The notes under the pieces: model-generated | Told to the model about the DNA's origin: nothing | The model's database searches: none | The model's input: only the letters and a program-made list of their open reading frames with translations | Shown here: positions 63,285 through 64,000 of the stretch, in pieces | How positions within the stretch are numbered: the stretch's first letter is position 1 | Layout: the number at the start of each line of letters is the position of its first letter | Assembly (NCBI GenBank): GCA_963977415.1 | Contig: CAXBOS010000006.1 | Span: 62,001-126,000, forward strand | Origin: Croceimicrobium sp963977415 | GTDB taxonomy: Bacteria; Bacteroidota; Bacteroidia; Flavobacteriales; Schleiferiaceae | Direction: 5' to 3' | Length of the DNA stretch: 64,000 nucleotides | Made by a program: the position numbers and the translations under genes

Positions 63285-64000
63285 TTATTGCTTAATGATG
63301 CGTTTCACATCAAGGCCTTTTTCAGAGTTAACTTTTACAGTGTAAATACCGGTAGCGTAGTCGGTAATGTCTAAGCTCATGGCTTCGTTTTCACCGAAGT
63401 TTTTGCTCATCATTAACTGACCGTTCGCAGAGTAAAGTTCTACTCTCACTTCACCTTTCACTGCTTTGTCTTCTATCTTAATTAAACCACTAGTTGGGTT
63501 TGGATAGATATTGATAAAGCCAGTGCTAAGCTCGCGTACTGATACATCGCAATCATCTACATAAAGTGTAACTACAATAGAGTCATCACCACAAGCAGAC
63601 ATCACTTTATACTGGAAGTCGTAGCTAGAGTTAGTAGTTACAGAGGTCGCATCAAAGATGTTGGCTGTTACAGCGCCTGTACTCGTAAGCTCAGTCCAAG
63701 TACCACCCGCTGTTGCCGAAGCATCTAAGAAGGTGTTAAGATCCACTGAAGCATTTTGATCACAAACACTATCACTAACTGCGATTCCTGCACTTACAGC
63801 ATTATCTGATGTAATGGTAAGTATAGCGGTATCGGCAGCACAAACAGTTCCGCTTAGAATGTAAGCTACTCGGAAAGTACCTGCAGTCGCTATATTCGAT
63901 CTCCAAACACCTGTAGTATTAAGAGCGCCTGAATTATCAAGATCTACCCAAGTACCACCGAATGGATTACCGGTAATGTAAGTTCTAAGAATAACGTTTC
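63285..64000 (-). CDS. T9SS type A cargo protein (5' end beyond the window)
   Basis: The frame stays open to the right edge, so this is the C-terminal part of a longer gene. A GTG at 63746 is internal. Upstream of it I read YITGNPFGGTWVDLDNSGAL and SVCDQNASVDLNTFL, which recur as GGTWTELTSTGAV further on. They show repeated beta-sandwich modules with a GGTW motif, a pattern seen in large Bacteroidota surface adhesins. The sorting domain closes the protein (INIYPNPTSGLIKIEDK, VELYSANGQLMMSK, GIYTVKVNSEKGLDVKRIIKQ). Confidence 0.88.
   Translation of the reverse strand, partial: NVILRTYITGNPFGGTWVDLDNSGALNTTGVWRSNIATAGTFRVAYILSGTVCAADTAILTITSDNAVSAGIAVSDSVCDQNASVDLNTFLDASATAGGTWTELTSTGAVTANIFDATSVTTNSSYDFQYKVMSACGDDSIVVTLYVDDCDVSVRELSTGFINIYPNPTSGLIKIEDKAVKGEVRVELYSANGQLMMSKNFGENEAMSLDITDYATGIYTVKVNSEKGLDVKRIIKQ

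Noticed and set aside
1..64000. CRISPR arrays, rRNA, tRNA, insertion sequences or prophage
   Set aside because: No regularly spaced short repeats, no RNA gene signatures and no transposase, integrase or phage structural gene were found; the only short-period repeats are the coding 195-bp units.

Overview
The window reads as chromosomal DNA of a marine-type Bacteroidota, most likely Flavobacteriales. Three things point there. At least five proteins end in type IX secretion (T9SS) sorting domains, both the CHU_C/gliding type and the type A 'YPNP' type. The Bacteroidota fatty-acid order YceD-rpmF-plsX-fabH-accB-accC is present. Many upstream regions carry the Bacteroidota -7 promoter element TAnnTTTG instead of an E. 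coli-like -10, and Shine-Dalgarno sequences are weak. I see no tRNA, rRNA, CRISPR array, transposase or prophage.

Layout. 1-1052: 3' part of a T9SS cargo gene. 1226-8833: a VOC protein facing a tight seven- to eight-gene minus-strand operon (M17 aminopeptidase, pdxA, yceD, rpmF, plsX, fabH, accB, accC). 8942-13860: a large CHU_C surface protein, ribE, and dxs on the opposite strand overlapping ribE at the 3' ends. 13976-19236: an M48 metalloprotease followed by two tandem paralogous secreted proteins of unknown function. 19454-26007: a complete RND efflux operon (TetR regulator, TolC, lipoprotein adaptor, RND pump). 26144-33586: asnS, a helical-repeat protein, a YiaA/YiaB membrane protein, a lipoprotein phospholipase D, rpoN and a small membrane protein. 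33587-36340: a 195-bp-repeat T9SS protein with an attC-like inverted repeat behind it, and an outer-membrane barrel. 36461-43302: lysS, a 1316-residue T9SS adhesin-like protein and a double Fe-S protein. 43406-48615: a MutS2 without Smr domain, a DUF819 transporter and an M28 peptidase. 48616-49319: a gene-free, hairpin-rich convergent gap. 49320-55408: fused 2-oxoacid dehydrogenase E1, DUF3078 barrel, enoyl-CoA hydratase, paaZ. 55532-59422: a translationally coupled arylsulfotransferase-like / 46-residue membrane peptide / PAPS-type sulfotransferase cluster meeting a KAS III-like enzyme. 59571-64000: fasciclin lipoprotein, prolyl oligopeptidase, and a T9SS protein cut by the right edge.

The signals I find most worth following are: (1) a pair of non-coding ~265-bp MITE-like elements (38197-38461 and, inverted, 62950-63216) with terminal inverted repeats and two perfectly conserved palindromes sharing a TAGC-GG/CC-GCTA core; (2) the sulfotransferase cluster, including a tiny gene between the two larger ones; (3) interleaved, possibly pseudoknotted stems in the 48.8-49.0 kb gap; (4) a dispersed GCTTTCGC word that is strongly over-represented, mostly in the coding sense; (5) the M48 protease with tandem secreted paralogs. 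Functions are assigned from motifs read by eye; no database search was run.
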